NCBI GenBank assembly: GCA_022606135.1
Contig: JABYQN010000005.1
Coordinates: 930,001 to 994,000, forward strand
Length of the DNA: 64,000 bases
Direction: 5' to 3'
Origin: Fomes fomentarius
Lineage: Eukaryota > Basidiomycota > Agaricomycetes > Polyporales > Polyporaceae
Under the pieces are notes generated by a model. The model was given only the letters and a program-made list of their open reading frames with translations, had not been told where the DNA came from and made no database searches. A program made the position numbers and the translations under genes. Numbering within the stretch: the stretch's first letter is position 1; each line of letters starts with the position of its first letter. Below are positions 10,980 through 22,630 of this stretch, in pieces.

Positions 10980-12840
10980 AATTCCAGTTAGGTGTTTGGT
11001 GTTCTAATTTAGGCGGACCTGATGTTGATAGGGGGTCGGTTGTTGTCTCCAATGGACGGCCTGGAAGGACTGGAGGCGACCACGACATCTTCGGCTGGGA
11101 CCCTCGTGGGAGGAATATTGATGCAATGTGAGTGCATGCATATATTCCAGACATTGGTGTGACATGCTCAACGTCCAGCGCTGTTCATCCCAGCGAAATG
11201 TTATGCTATGCCAAGCACTTAACCGATCGTAGTAAGCTCATCAATGGGACAATCGAATACTACGGCCATACCGTGGACGACGAGATTCACCGGTCCTAGC
11301 GGCAGTGTCAAGCTCTTGGCGCAAGCTCCGGAGACAGAAGACATATTTCACCCCAGCACATCAGTCAGAAATGCATGGACGCACCAGGGGGCGCTACGCT
11401 GTAGTACGTTGGAAATGCCGCGGCCAATGCGCGCGACTTCAAGTTGGCAGCGCTCGCGGGCAATGGACGGTGTCGTACTGGGGTACCGCTTACGACACCT
11501 TGTTGGGTGCGTAGTTTGGAAATAATGAGTGTTCCGGGGCACTGCCATATGAACGGCGATATAAAGCTCAGGGTTACCTCTCTATGGCGTCCCTGAGGCG
11601 GGTCTCCCCTGGCGTTATGAAGGTGTATCATTGATTTGAAAATTAAATTAATTAGAGGGTCGATCGAAAGATCCTCGACGGTGTGGTGGTATCACTGCGG
11701 AAAAGGAAGGCTATTCGGTAGGAGCGGCAGAGGCTTTACGTCTTGTGGAGGCACTAACTACGCATGCAGCACTGAGCGGACAATTATCGAAGACTGTGAG
11801 AAGGGGATATGAGGACCTTAAGTTGTGCATTCGGTCATCGTGGACCTCTGGAATAGGTGTTCGATGTGAGCTCCTGCATTGCTTTGCTGGTTTTCATACG
11901 GTATACTATTTGTCATCAAACGCCTACACAGGCTGCCCAGGATGCGGAAGTGTAGTTCCAGGCGGTTTCGGTTGAGTTCATCGTTATTGCATGTGGCAGG
12001 TTTTTCCAATTCTCATGCAGAGGTCTTGTTCAGCGCGCTTTACGAGCCGCTTATGTGGAAGAACAGAAATTGCCAAACCTGGCTAGCGGTATAGCTACGG
12101 GATTGACCTGAATATCACAACAGTACAGAAACCAGGAGCTTCCTCCGCATTTAACAGTTAGGAAGCCCGTTGATTATAAACCCTCAATCCACTGACTAGT
12201 CCGAGGTCCAGCCTGAGAGTCAAGCCGCAAGCGTCGAACGTCCCCGACGGAGGGACGTACCTTCGCCGAAGAAGCAAGCTTCCGTGGCGACAGTGTGGAC
12301 CCGAGGAACATCACCATGGCGGAGGTCTTCTAGTATGTCGGGAACGTAACCTAGCACTCCCAACCGACGAGAAGCCCCGACTGACTGCTTCTCTCTACCC
12401 AGTAGTCGGTGCCTTTGGCCGAAGAATGGCTTCCATTGCCTTTTCTGGTCTGTCCGTGCCGTGGGGCGATACGCTGGACCCCTTCAACAAGACCCTTACC
12501 CATACAGTTCTCATTATCGGTAACTAACAACTTGACAATGAGTCCATACACCTGGAATGAACCCACGCCCGCTCATGCATCGCTCTACAGGTCGACCCTA
12601 TCACACCAGGTTCCCAGGTGGAGAACCTTGCGAACATCATGGGGAGCAATGCGGTTTTGGTCCATCAGAGGGCCCCCTGCGGCCGCGGGGTGAGCATGGT
12701 CAACACGCACATCACATACAGCACCGACATCATCTAGGTTTATTAGAACGGCTGACTACAGGCTAGAGTCGGAGTGAATTTCTCTCAGGGGAAGGGCACC
12801 TCTGGCGTCGTGGAGAATGGCTGCCCCGAGACGACAATAC
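10980..12840 (+). pseudogene. Decayed TAP-like alpha/beta-hydrolase, copy B (catalytic Ser lost)
   Basis: This is a second, more complete remnant of the same family. Landmarks in order are: HDIFGWDPRG near 11083; a GNAAANARDFKLAAL block near 11408; the nucleophile elbow region as VSYWGTAYDTLLG near 11475-11512; FSALYEPLMW near 12030; DSVDPRNITMAEVF near 12288; and the TAP C-terminal block as DPFNKTLTHTVLIIGN near 12470 joined across a probable intron to VDPITPGSQVENLANI near 12592. Family members have GxSxG at the elbow. Here it reads GTAYD, so both the serine and the last glycine are replaced. Blocks lie in different frames without good splice sites between several of them. Together these indicate a non-functional copy. 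Confidence 0.65.
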
Positions 12841-14012
12841 CACCCTGTGGATCGGTCGCATCGGAGTGGTCGCAGCGTGTCGACTAACGACCAGCTTGAC
12901 GAGAATGAGGACTCTACCATACCAACAACCTAATTCTCCTTTCCTTCAAAGCAACGAGATCTATTATTCTTTCCAAAAAAAAGATCGACTAACATCTTCT
13001 ATTACGGTCAGCAACGGAGGCTACCTTCTTTTTGGCCTACCTCAAGTCGAGACCCATAAGTCTCGCCACCCTGCAACCGATAACACGAAGTGATTTGCAC
13101 CACCGAGGGTTCTTTCCCCGCAAACGATAACGCTGGCATCCACTCACCAGTCCCGCTGATCAAAATTCATGAGGTGCGCTCAATCTCCTCGGCCGCCTTC
13201 GTTTCCAATAGTGTCGTCGGTCAGTGAGCGCTCACACCTTCTTCGTTGAAGTTTTCTTCTCAGCCACAGGCGGCTGCAACGGTGGGGCAAACGAAGGCAA
13301 GCCACCATCAGGATCGGCACCGCTCCGCCCGAGCTGACCCCTATAGGATTTCTTGTGCTGTGTTTAGGGTTAAGAGGGGACGAGATCAGCCAAGGGTTTA
13401 CAATAGGCGCACTCACCTCTTGTGCCCGACAGAGAGGATGCTTCCACATGGGATCCGCCTCCCATCAAGGTGGGAACTCTAGCGAGCTTCTAGTGGTCCT
13501 CTTGTCGAGATCGGAGTCGTGCAGGTGAACAGTATCAAAAGCAGGAAGGGATCATGGATGCAGGGTGCACTACAATTCAGTAACGGGTACAATTGCCTCT
13601 GCTCCGGCGGTCTCAGCACACGGCGTGTACGTCTCCAGCTTATGTTACCATTACAAGCAAGGGGAGCAATCCGTCTGCACTGGTTACTTCACAGTGACCC
13701 TTCATCACAGTGACTCCCCAATCTTCGATGGCAAACGTGCTTCCGGTCTGTACTCACTCTGCCGCCATAGAGACTTCCCCTCTTCCCATGGGCACATATC
13801 CGCCCTGCCCACCCGCAAACCCTGACTCGATTACTCTTTCATGATCATAGATTGTTTCCTAACGAACGCGATAAGGTGCCAAAGCATTCCGGGGGACTTG
13901 GTGTACAGGTAATAGATGAGCTGATATGATGAGAAATGATATGAGCAAGCGCACACCTCCCATCTGTGATCACCGCAGGTGACAGGCCGAGCCAAACCCG
14001 ACAGCCCTACTC
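12841..14012. other. Intergenic, no gene recognised
   Basis: Several 60-90 codon frames occur on both strands but none joins to another across convincing splice sites and none carries a recognisable motif. The last part should hold the 3' UTR of the minus-strand acyltransferase ending at 14013. Confidence 0.45.
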
Positions 14013-16963
14013 TCAATGCTGGCCCGGGGGCACCCACACAATGTCATCCTCCCTCGAGCTGCTGACCGAATCGCTGTCATAACCTTCACCGTCGCTACTC
14101 AGTGCCGCCCAGTCGCCCTCCGCGGGGCTCTCCAACGCCCTGAACTTCGCTCCGCGAGCGCGCAGGAAGGCCACGACCTCGCGCGCACTCCGCCATCCGA
14201 TCGGCTCCGTGAGCGCCTCGACACCCTCCTTCGTGTCCTGGTTCCTGTCCGGCATGTCAACCTGGCCACCATACGCGTGTGCAAGGTGCACAGACGCGCA
14301 GACACGCTTGCCATCCGGAGCGCGCCCGAGCTGGACGAAGAGCGAGGCAAGGGCCTTCGCGGCCTCGACCCGTGCTCGGAGGACGTGGCGGATGAGCCGG
14401 CGTGAAGGTGGGCGACGGCGCTTCTCTGAAGGCTTTGGCGGAGAAGGTGACGCTGTCGAGTCCGACGAGGCTGAAGGAGAGTCAGATGCAGATGGCGTGA
14501 GCGGCCGGGACTTCAGTTTGGCTTTCGAACGGTCTATCCACGGATTCTCAGGCGGAATCCTGGGAACCGTGTACTGTGCAACGGCAGGGAAAGACATATC
14601 CCACCGCTTCGGCGCCCAGACGCCGACGAGGACGCGCCAGGCGGCGACAAGGCGTTTAACACTGCAGTCATCAGGATGCATGTCAGCGAAAGTTATGGAC
14701 CTCAACCGAGCCTTGCGACAGTGTAGTACTCACCGGTCATAACTGTCTGTGTGCGAAAAGCAACGAAACGTGAGGAACAGGAGGGGTCGGACCGCTATAG
14801 AAGGCAATGGAACTCACTATTGATCAATCGATTGTGGTACATGGCAAGCAGGGAGACGAAAGAGAGCGCGACTAGCGCGCCGACAGGCGTGTACCATAAG
14901 AACGCCCACACGAAGAAGAATGCGGTGGAGTACACCATAAGCAGAAGCAATAAGCCGAATACCACCTTGTTCTGTGCTTGCGTCTCTTCCTCCTCCTCAG
15001 CGAGATGTGCACCAAACCGGCCCATCACGTACGCCGGAGTATGGAGGATGAGGGGTAGGACCGAGAATGGAAGGTATATCATCAGCGCGATCGTGTCCCG
15101 GATGAGAATGCTGAGTGTGAGCAAACGGCTGGGAAGTGGCACCACCTGACGTGGGTCGAGTGTTGCTGGCAGCGGCAGGGAAGACAGAACAGCATTCGTG
15201 AGGTGTGTGGACTCAAGCAATGAGTAATACGTCAAAAGATGTCTTCTGATAGAGTTGATATTCGGGACGAGGTCGGGTGTTGAGAAGAGGTCGACGAGAC
15301 TGCGCACAAGATCAGCATACTTGTATCGGAAATGAGCAGCCGGAACCGCAAGCATACGTCTGAGAGATAGGCACGAATTCGTCGAGGTTAATAGACCGTT
15401 CTTCAGGCCACAAGAGTTCCCGCGCCATCCGAGCAGCGTAGAGCGTGTCCCTGGAATCATCCGAAGTTAAGAACGCGAACACAGGCGATTCGTCATGTAC
15501 TTGCCAGTCGGGCGCATTGATCGTCGGTTGAACAAGCTCTCTTTCGATCGCCGCCGTTAGACGCTTGACCGCTGCCCTTGGTGCACCATCGTCTCCGGAC
15601 ATGAATTGCTCCGTATAATCTTTTGTCTTAATAGGTTGCCCAAACCTGTCAGAGGCATCATGAACCTGCTCCTCGCCAGAAATCTATGGCGGCACTTACT
15701 CCAAGATTACCTAGGACGTAAAACCGTCAAAATTAGGGTCGTCATGAATGACCTCAGTCCAACTGACCTGGCTACGGTATTTGGATTTATTCGTATAAAC
15801 GATTGCAGCTGGGACGATCATGACTTCTTCTGCACCCTTCTTCACTTTGTCCGGGGTTTCCTTTGCCCACTTCGTATACTCAAGGGCTGCCCATGCTGCA
15901 CCGTCCTTGATTTGCATGATGGATGGCTCGGTGTAACTAGTACCTTCAGGGAATAAGGCCACTGCCTTACCGTCGGCCAATGCGCGGAATGTTCCACGAA
16001 ATAGAAGACGCTTGTCGGAAGCCTTGCGATCCACGGGGATGTTCCCGGCCGACGTGAGGATATATTTGATCACGGGGTTCCCAAACAGCGATGCTGATAT
16101 CTGCGATTAATACTGCAAGGTCTAGGTCTGCAAGGAGAAGAGATACCTTTTGCCCAGTAGTGAAGAATTCTCTTGTACGGAAATGCACAAGCTACGTGGA
16201 AGTGAGCAGGCAAAACTCTAGAACGCATGTTCGTCGCATGACATACAGAGGACGGCTGGGTCAAGCATCATGTTGTGGTGTGTGGCAGTTCTAGAGTTAA
16301 AGACGCATCAGTATGAAGAACGTTTCAACAGTCTAGCAATGGCGAACGGCTGTTGCACTGTAATGAGTTTCAAGACGCAGCCCCACATGTAGCTCTCATA
16401 ACGCGTGTTCAGGCAGTGACGAAATGAATGCGGCTTAACCATCCCCATGAATCGCGCGTCATTGCAACACGAGGCACCGTGACAGGAAGAGGGGACCGCG
16501 TTTCAAGGACATTGACTCCGAAGGGCTATCTTCGACCTAGATTGCCTAACGGGTCGGCTTCATAACGGCGGTAGGTCCGATGTTTGTTCCTAGATAGACT
16601 CGCCGCATCGCGTTGGAGCAACTGCGCGTGCACACCAACTCAATGTGCTGAGTGCCTGAAGTAATGCACACGATAACGGCATGCCACGCGAAGCTTGTGG
16701 TAGGGCACACGCCGCTCTCGTGCTGCTCCAGAAGGTAAGCCCTATCTAGAGCTCTACACATCCCCACTTCACGCCTTCGCGCCTTAACCTGCGCGCACGC
16801 CATATATGAAGGGATTGCACGAAAAGAGAGAGACTCACACAATGATTGGCCCATCCTTTGGCACATTCTCGCCCCCAATGACATGGATCTCCGTGAAGAA
16901 AGACACGACAGCCCAGTTGGCAATTCGGCGAATGATCCTATGTGCAACGTACGCGTCCGACAT
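14013..16963 (-). CDS. Glycerol-3-phosphate/DHAP acyltransferase (Gpt2/Sct1 family), copy 2
   Basis: This is an ER-type PlsC acyltransferase for the first step of phosphatidate synthesis. Exon 1 (16963-16839) gives MSDAYVAHRIIRRIANW and VPKDGPIIV. After a long intron, exon 2 (16290-16247) completes motif I in ATHHNMMLDPAVL (HHNMMLD, Hx4D), and exon 3 (16191-16147) reads CAFPYKRILHYWAK. The next exon carries motif II (AGNIPVDRK) and motif III (FPEGTSYTEPS). Further exons give VILEFGQPIKTKDYTEQF, then a region with strong hydrophobic helices near 15100-15020 and 14950-14830. The C-terminal exon starts with KRLVAAWRVLVGVWAPKRW and ends with an acidic, Ser-rich tail. Length and order fit yeast Gpt2 and Sct1. 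One intron near 15525-15460 appears to use a GC donor. It is divergent from SPC3 and is the better match to true GPAT of the two copies. Confidence 0.88.
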
Positions 16964-17277
16964 GACCAGCAAGGAAGGGTGAGAATGGGTGGTGACGGAA
17001 GAGTCCAAGGAGAGTCAAGCGGAGAGAACGGTGGCCGCGTCCCCTGACGGTGGCAGTCTTGGCCTCGCAGCGCTCCTGCGCGTTCCCGTTATGGGGTTTG
17101 GGGACAGCGACGCCCGAGCGCCTGCCCCATACGCGCACGTGCTCGTTGCGCCCACCGTGTACGTGACGTTACCTACGTGTCCTCGGTGGGCCCAGTCGCA
17201 GACTGGACACGACCTCTTTGACCTACACGACCATCTCATCTGTTCCTCAGACCGCCCCCAGCGCAGAGGCAGGCAAC
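16964..17277. promoter_or_regulatory. Shared divergent promoter, acyltransferase copy 2 / SPC3
   Basis: These 314 bases lie between two divergent start codons and should carry both core promoters. A GC-rich stretch with tacgtgacgttacctacgtg near 17160-17180 contains a CRE-like tgacgt core. No TATA box is obvious. The function is inferred from position. Confidence 0.5.
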
Positions 17278-18287
17278 ATGCATACACTCTACTCGCGGGT
17301 AAACAATGTCTCGGCCATGCTCTCGACCTGCCTGATGGCTCTCCTTGCTGCCATCTCCTTGTCCTCGTTTCTGTTCACTGCGACTCCCAGAGGAGACCTA
17401 GCTGTCTCCTCAATACAGGTGTCCGTGATGCCTTTGGCCTAGATCTTACTTTTGTCTCACGTCCGATGGTTTCAGCTTTCCTGGGAATGCGCGTCGATAC
17501 GCGAATAAGAACCAGGACTTCACTTTCGTGAACTTCAATCTCACAGCGGGTAAGCCCTTATCGGACTCCTCGGAGATTCATGCTGACACTCACCAGATCT
17601 CTCTCCGCTTTTCAACTGGAACACAAAACAGCTCTTTCTGTACGTTAGCGCAGAGTACGAGAACAAGCAAGGCGTAAGTCCAGTCCTATAATCTCGACCA
17701 CTCTGACGTTAACGCTACATCACCTTAGGTGAAAAGTGAGGTCGTCATTTGGGATCGCATTGTTCGCCGTGAAGAAGATGCACGATTGGCCATTGCGGGA
17801 CGGAACAAGTACGTGTTTCGTGAATTGAGCGCGTCGTTCAAGTGAGTATCCCGGATTCCTCTTCTCATTCTCTTCGACGGTATATTCGGTGCCGCTTCCA
17901 CTCCGCATGCCGCATGTCATGCCGCTCCCTCCTGCAGTGTCCCGAGGCACTACTGCCGACTGCTCGAGACCTTCGATTCTGTCATCTCCTGCTCCCCCAA
18001 TTCAACGTGCCCTTCGAATCGTGCCTGCCCCCCTGCATAATAGCGGGTGCAGTACACTTCTGTGGCGTCATGGGTGCGAAGCAAACATAGGAAGCCAGCT
18101 AACTCGGGTCCTGGCTTGTTCCCTGCCAAAAAGATACTGACGATCGCTTGATCTTCATAGAGATGCTACTCCGGCTCACTACATCCTGAAATACAACGTA
18201 ATGCCTTATGTCGGTATACTCACTTACGGCGAGGCGGCTCGTACCCATGAACCCGTCGCATTCCCGGAACGTCAAGACCTCTCATAG
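17278..18287 (+). CDS. SPC3: Signal peptidase complex subunit 3
   Basis: Spc3 (SPC22/23) is an essential non-catalytic subunit of the ER signal peptidase: one TM helix and a large lumenal domain. Five exons (17278-17420, 17476-17549, 17597-17673, 17729-17841, 18161-18287) join in frame to 177 residues, close to yeast (184) and human (180). The N-terminus MHTLYSRVNNVSAMLST followed by a hydrophobic helix (ALLAAISLSSFLFT) is typical. The lumenal part keeps the family blocks FVNFNLTADLSPLFNWNTKQ, LYVSAEYENK, VIWDRIV and YILKYNVMPYVGIL. Copy 2 of the acyltransferase is divergent. The last intron (17842-18160) is 319 nt, far longer than the 47-56 nt introns before it. The tail after the family end (EAARTHEPVAFPERQDLS) is slightly extended. 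Confidence 0.93.
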
Positions 18288-21200
18288 CCCATCTCGTCAA
18301 GTCATGTTGCGGAAGTCTTGCGGTCATGTGTAACTGTCCTATAATATCACAGCATCATTCTCTTGGTGGGAGTATCGACAAGGAACAACATCTAAATCAC
18401 GACACTTAGACTGCGCTCGCAGGTACCTTCTTGTCCGCGGGCTTCCCTCAGATGTGCGAACTCCCTTAAGCGTCGGTACGTGACCAGCTTCTCGTGGGCA
18501 TGACCGCGGTGCATGAGGACGGCGCGCGCCGAGTCATCGCCGAACCGTCGAAATGCGCGTCGTCGCAGAGGATGAGCTCATTGTGTGCGTTGTGCGGCCT
18601 GACCTCAGCATTCATTTACCACTGGGGCGGTTTCGAGCTGCCGACAATCAGAAGTTCAATTCAGGGTAGTCGCAGGTAGTCGCATGCTTCGCAATGCAAT
18701 CCACCATGCTGACTATATTGACATTTTTGGTGTCATTCAGGACAAGGTCTGCACTGGCTGTTCCCGACACTGGCGTCTGGTACAATGAACATACGACAGC
18801 ACCTTCAAGTTGGTCATCATCAGCCTGCACTCGTGCACGCGCAACGTTGCATCATCTGGATGGTATGGCACGTGTAGATGCATGACACATGTTTTCGGCT
18901 CACCCCTTGTTCTCTCACCATTGCCATTGTTCAGCGCTTCAGCCACAATAGCGCATAGCTGTCCAGTCAACAACCCTCATCCTCTATGTAGGTCGAGCGA
19001 TTGTGCAAATCTCTGGCCGCAAGCGTCTGAAGACTGCAGGTTTGCAAAAAAGTACACCCCGAACTCTAAAACTACGTCTGCTGGGATCTTCGCAACCTTC
19101 TACATCGAAACGGTCTCGTGCGATCACACGTCCCTCATCTCGGAACTTATAGTGTCCGCTGCAGTCCCACCACTATTTGCGATTTGATTGAAGCACGATA
19201 ATGCGCGCCTGCCACCTTCTGGCGCGCGCCAGCGGGTGGGGGAACAAGTAAGGTTCGAGCTTCGCGTCTTCCGACGACGCATCGATAATGCCATATCGCC
19301 GAGGTGGTTCATGATCAGTTCTCCATTGGTGCAGAGTCGCCTTCGGATTGGTTGGAAATCGGGAAACGCGTGCATGGAAGCACCCGTTCGAATCCTTCGC
19401 GCCCTCCCTCTACACTCCCCACAAAGTTCACATCCGCCCGCGTTGTTTCGCGAGTTCGCGCACGCAGGCCTCGGCCGTTTGCGCTCTGGTATATTGCAGC
19501 CAGGCGCCCCGCGCGCCGAGTCGAGTCGAGTCTTTCCCCCTGCCGCGTTTCAGCGAACTTGCGTCAATGTGGCCCAGGCTCGAGGGGCTGCCGACGGTGA
19601 AAGATGGCGTACGAGCGTTGGAGCGAGAACGGCTGCTGCCATAGGTACGTCCCATCCGACGCGTTCCAAAACATCCTCTTATGCCCGCAATTTGGGGGCC
19701 ATCGGCGGATAGGAAATCGCACCCCCAAGCATGGCATGGGCGCCGCGGGAGAAGGCCTTGTCGGCCACGCAGTCGCAGGACCACTGCGCACGCGCCGTAC
19801 AGACTGCACTAGCGCACCATCCCTTGTCCATTTACGCTACACGCCATGCACTGCTCATTTTGCCCAGCCTGTCGGGGAGCCGTTCGTCCGATGGCAGAAG
19901 AGCGTGGGACAGGATCCAGAACGGGCTCACTTACTGCCAAAGCTGCACTCTGACTGCAGTACAGGAAGTACCATACGCCTGGTCTGGTAGGCAATGTTGC
20001 TGTAGATGTTGCATGTTTCTGCCTGCCGTGGGGCGCGGCAAACCCACGAGATGAAGGCATGAACAGATAGAACGACCTAGACAGGATCCACTTTATGCCA
20101 CATATCATGCACTGTGCACCCGACACCTAGTTCACGCACCGGCCTAGATCGCGTCTACATAACATTGTATGTTAGTAACAGGGAAGACGAATCGGGTCGA
20201 GCGAAATTGGGTGAGAAGTTTCCTATGTGCTGGTTCGTGAGCCCTCCAGCTCCTACACAGATCCGCCATCGTTACGAGAACTGCACCCAGCTGCAGTATG
20301 AGCTTCTGGTACCAATGCCCTGACTCTGACTGTGAACCTCTGGGTTCTCCAGCGAAGTCGAAGGTACAGAGTGCGTGCTCGCCCAATTATTCCTCTTTGG
20401 TGGATACCCTCGGGCTGAAACCCGGCATGGTGGCAGCCGTGGAGCGCCGTTCTCACAATTGGTCGAAGAGAACGGCGCGGGTGGCCGAGCTGAGCGAAAT
20501 GAACGACGCACCGTGCGTCCGCGCGAACATTCTGATCTTTCCGACTGCCGCACATGCGAGTTGCGCGCGAATGCAGACGCTTAGGTGTTGCGCTCCCACT
20601 GGGTGGTTGTGATGTCACAACAGTTTCCCAGCTCGGGTAAGTACAAGGCTGTTTCGGATGGTGCGCGCGGATGAACATACGCACGCCTTGCTAGGTGCGT
20701 CTGGTCGCCCTGGGCGAGGCACGTAAGGTGCCACTTCAAGAAGAAGATGCACTATAACTCAAACTGAAGGGCTTCGAGACCCACCAAGGGCGAGAATTCG
20801 GGATGCAGCGGAATGGGAAGTCCCAAGAATATTTGTGATGGAGGTCGTACGCGTTATCCGCATTAGGGGGGAGGCTGGAAGTCACTATCGCAAGATGAAA
20901 GGCAACTGTTACTGACGGGGACGAGAGACCTTCACGGCGGAATTATCCTCGTTGAGAACAAGGATGTCGATCTTCATGGGTATGCAATCTATTCAAAATG
21001 GATGTCGTCGTTCCTAGCTGGGTAGGCCACAATAAATACCACAAAACTGTGTTCAACATTGAAACACGAAACGTCGGACCTAGAAAAATGAACCCCAGAT
21101 CCACATGTGCTGCCACGAAATGTTGAATGGTGGCGTGAGGGCGCCAGCTCTTGTATGTGCATCGACCACACCATGACCGAATGGTGCGGATGGTGGCCTC

Positions 21201-22630
21201 CATGTTGTCGTGTGTAGAGCGGCCGCGCTGACATTGCCAGAAACTCCGTTGCATGGGCACTGCGCGTTATTCGGCTTCGACGAGCCCAAACCCCTCCACG
21301 ACCTCGTGGATGGAAGCCCTGTCATGCTCGAAGGCGAGTCGCAAGTAGTTGCGATGTTCCTGTGTCCTGTGCATGGTCCCGAAGTAGCCACGCGATTTGC
21401 GTGCAAGCTCCGACGGGAACCACCGTGGTGTCTGCATGGCGGGGCAGTTCGATGACCAGGGGGAAGTATGCAATGATGAGAAGGATGCCAATGTCGCCGG
21501 GAAATGGCGGCCGCAGGCAGTGCGACGCGCAGCATGGCGCTGCATTGTCTAAGCACATGCTCGTGCATCAAAAGAAGTTGTATTATTGAATTTAGAAAAG
21601 TTCTTACTATGAACATTAGAGGACGAGGCCGCAAGCGAGTTTTGGTTAGGCCAAGTTGAGATGACGGGCGTAGGCTGAGAGGAGCGTGTGAACTCGGGGG
21701 AACTGCGAGGGTGCATTGAGCGGGGACTTGGAGGCGAATGGCATTGGGTCGGTAAGGCCGTGGAAGTGAGGAGGCGAAGCTGGCAGCATAGCTTCTGGTG
21801 AGGCGATTGCAGTGGCAAGAGGAGCGAGTGCGAGGGAACCCGAAGTCGGGGCAGATTGACGTCCTTCCTCAATTGCTTTTCCGAGCCCCCGGGCCTCGCG
21901 GGCCCAGCTTGCCGCATACGGACATGGCCGAGTCGTTAGCAGACTCGTGTTGGCACATCAAACTGCAAAGTTTTTTTTTTCCGGACAATCGTTGCTCGAC
22001 CCTGCAGCAGACATCACAGATTTGACCTGACAAGCGAGTGCCCGATTGTACTCCGATTACCGTTGTCCTTGCAGAGCGAAGCTGGCTTCGTTTGGTTCAG
22101 GCCGGGGTGGCCGTTGGCAACCTAGAAGGTAGAGAGGAAATCGGACGTCAGCGCGTATGGTCCTTTCCCAAGGGTCGCCCTTCTTGCAATCACGCTTGTG
22201 CGAACGCAGATCCAAGTCCTCGGAGGTGGACGAAGCGAGCTCGACGGCGGACGACGGGTGTCTATGGGACACGGGAGAGGGAGCGTAACGTGTCGTGTCG
22301 GAAGCATATCGTTGGGATCTGCTGCTGTGGGAGCCATAATTGAGAATGATGCACAGATAGCGTGCCATCATCTGACTCTCACCTCGATCTAAAACCGGGA
22401 TTTGCCCCGAGGCATGGGCGCCTAAGGCCACAACCCTGACCTCCACAAACGGCTTCTGACACTGTCTCTTCACGTTCATATAAGATGCCTCTACAAATGC
22501 CCCGCCGGTCGAACCTTTCCCTTTGCCCTTGTAAGACAGCACCCAACCTCTCCTCCCCGCAACCTTCGTGTTCTCTGCGTCCGCCTCCAGCACCGCGTTC
22601 TTACAGACCTTCCTAATCCGTTTGCCCCCA
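18288..22630. other. Gene-poor 4.3 kb region
   Basis: Many overlapping frames of 60-180 codons occur on both strands, the longest being 174 codons at 19188-19712 (+) and 184 codons at 21080-21634 (-). None shows a recognisable domain, a consistent chain of splice sites or neighbouring exons in frame. A T10 run lies at 21971-21980 and a short hairpin at 21929-21947. The last few hundred bases should be the promoter and 5' UTR of the zinc-cluster gene. Eroded genes or lineage-specific genes may be hidden here, but I cannot support one. Confidence 0.45.

Noticed and set aside
19188..19712. 174-codon plus-strand frame
   Set aside because: The start is ambiguous, no splice partners or domain were found, and equally long frames lie on the other strand over the same GC-rich sequence.
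21267..21545. Minus-strand piece with RNYLRLAFEHDRASIHEVV, faintly like the end of a PLP-dependent aminotransferase
   Set aside because: No other aminotransferase block, such as the Lys-containing PLP site, was found upstream on the same strand, so the similarity is too short to support.
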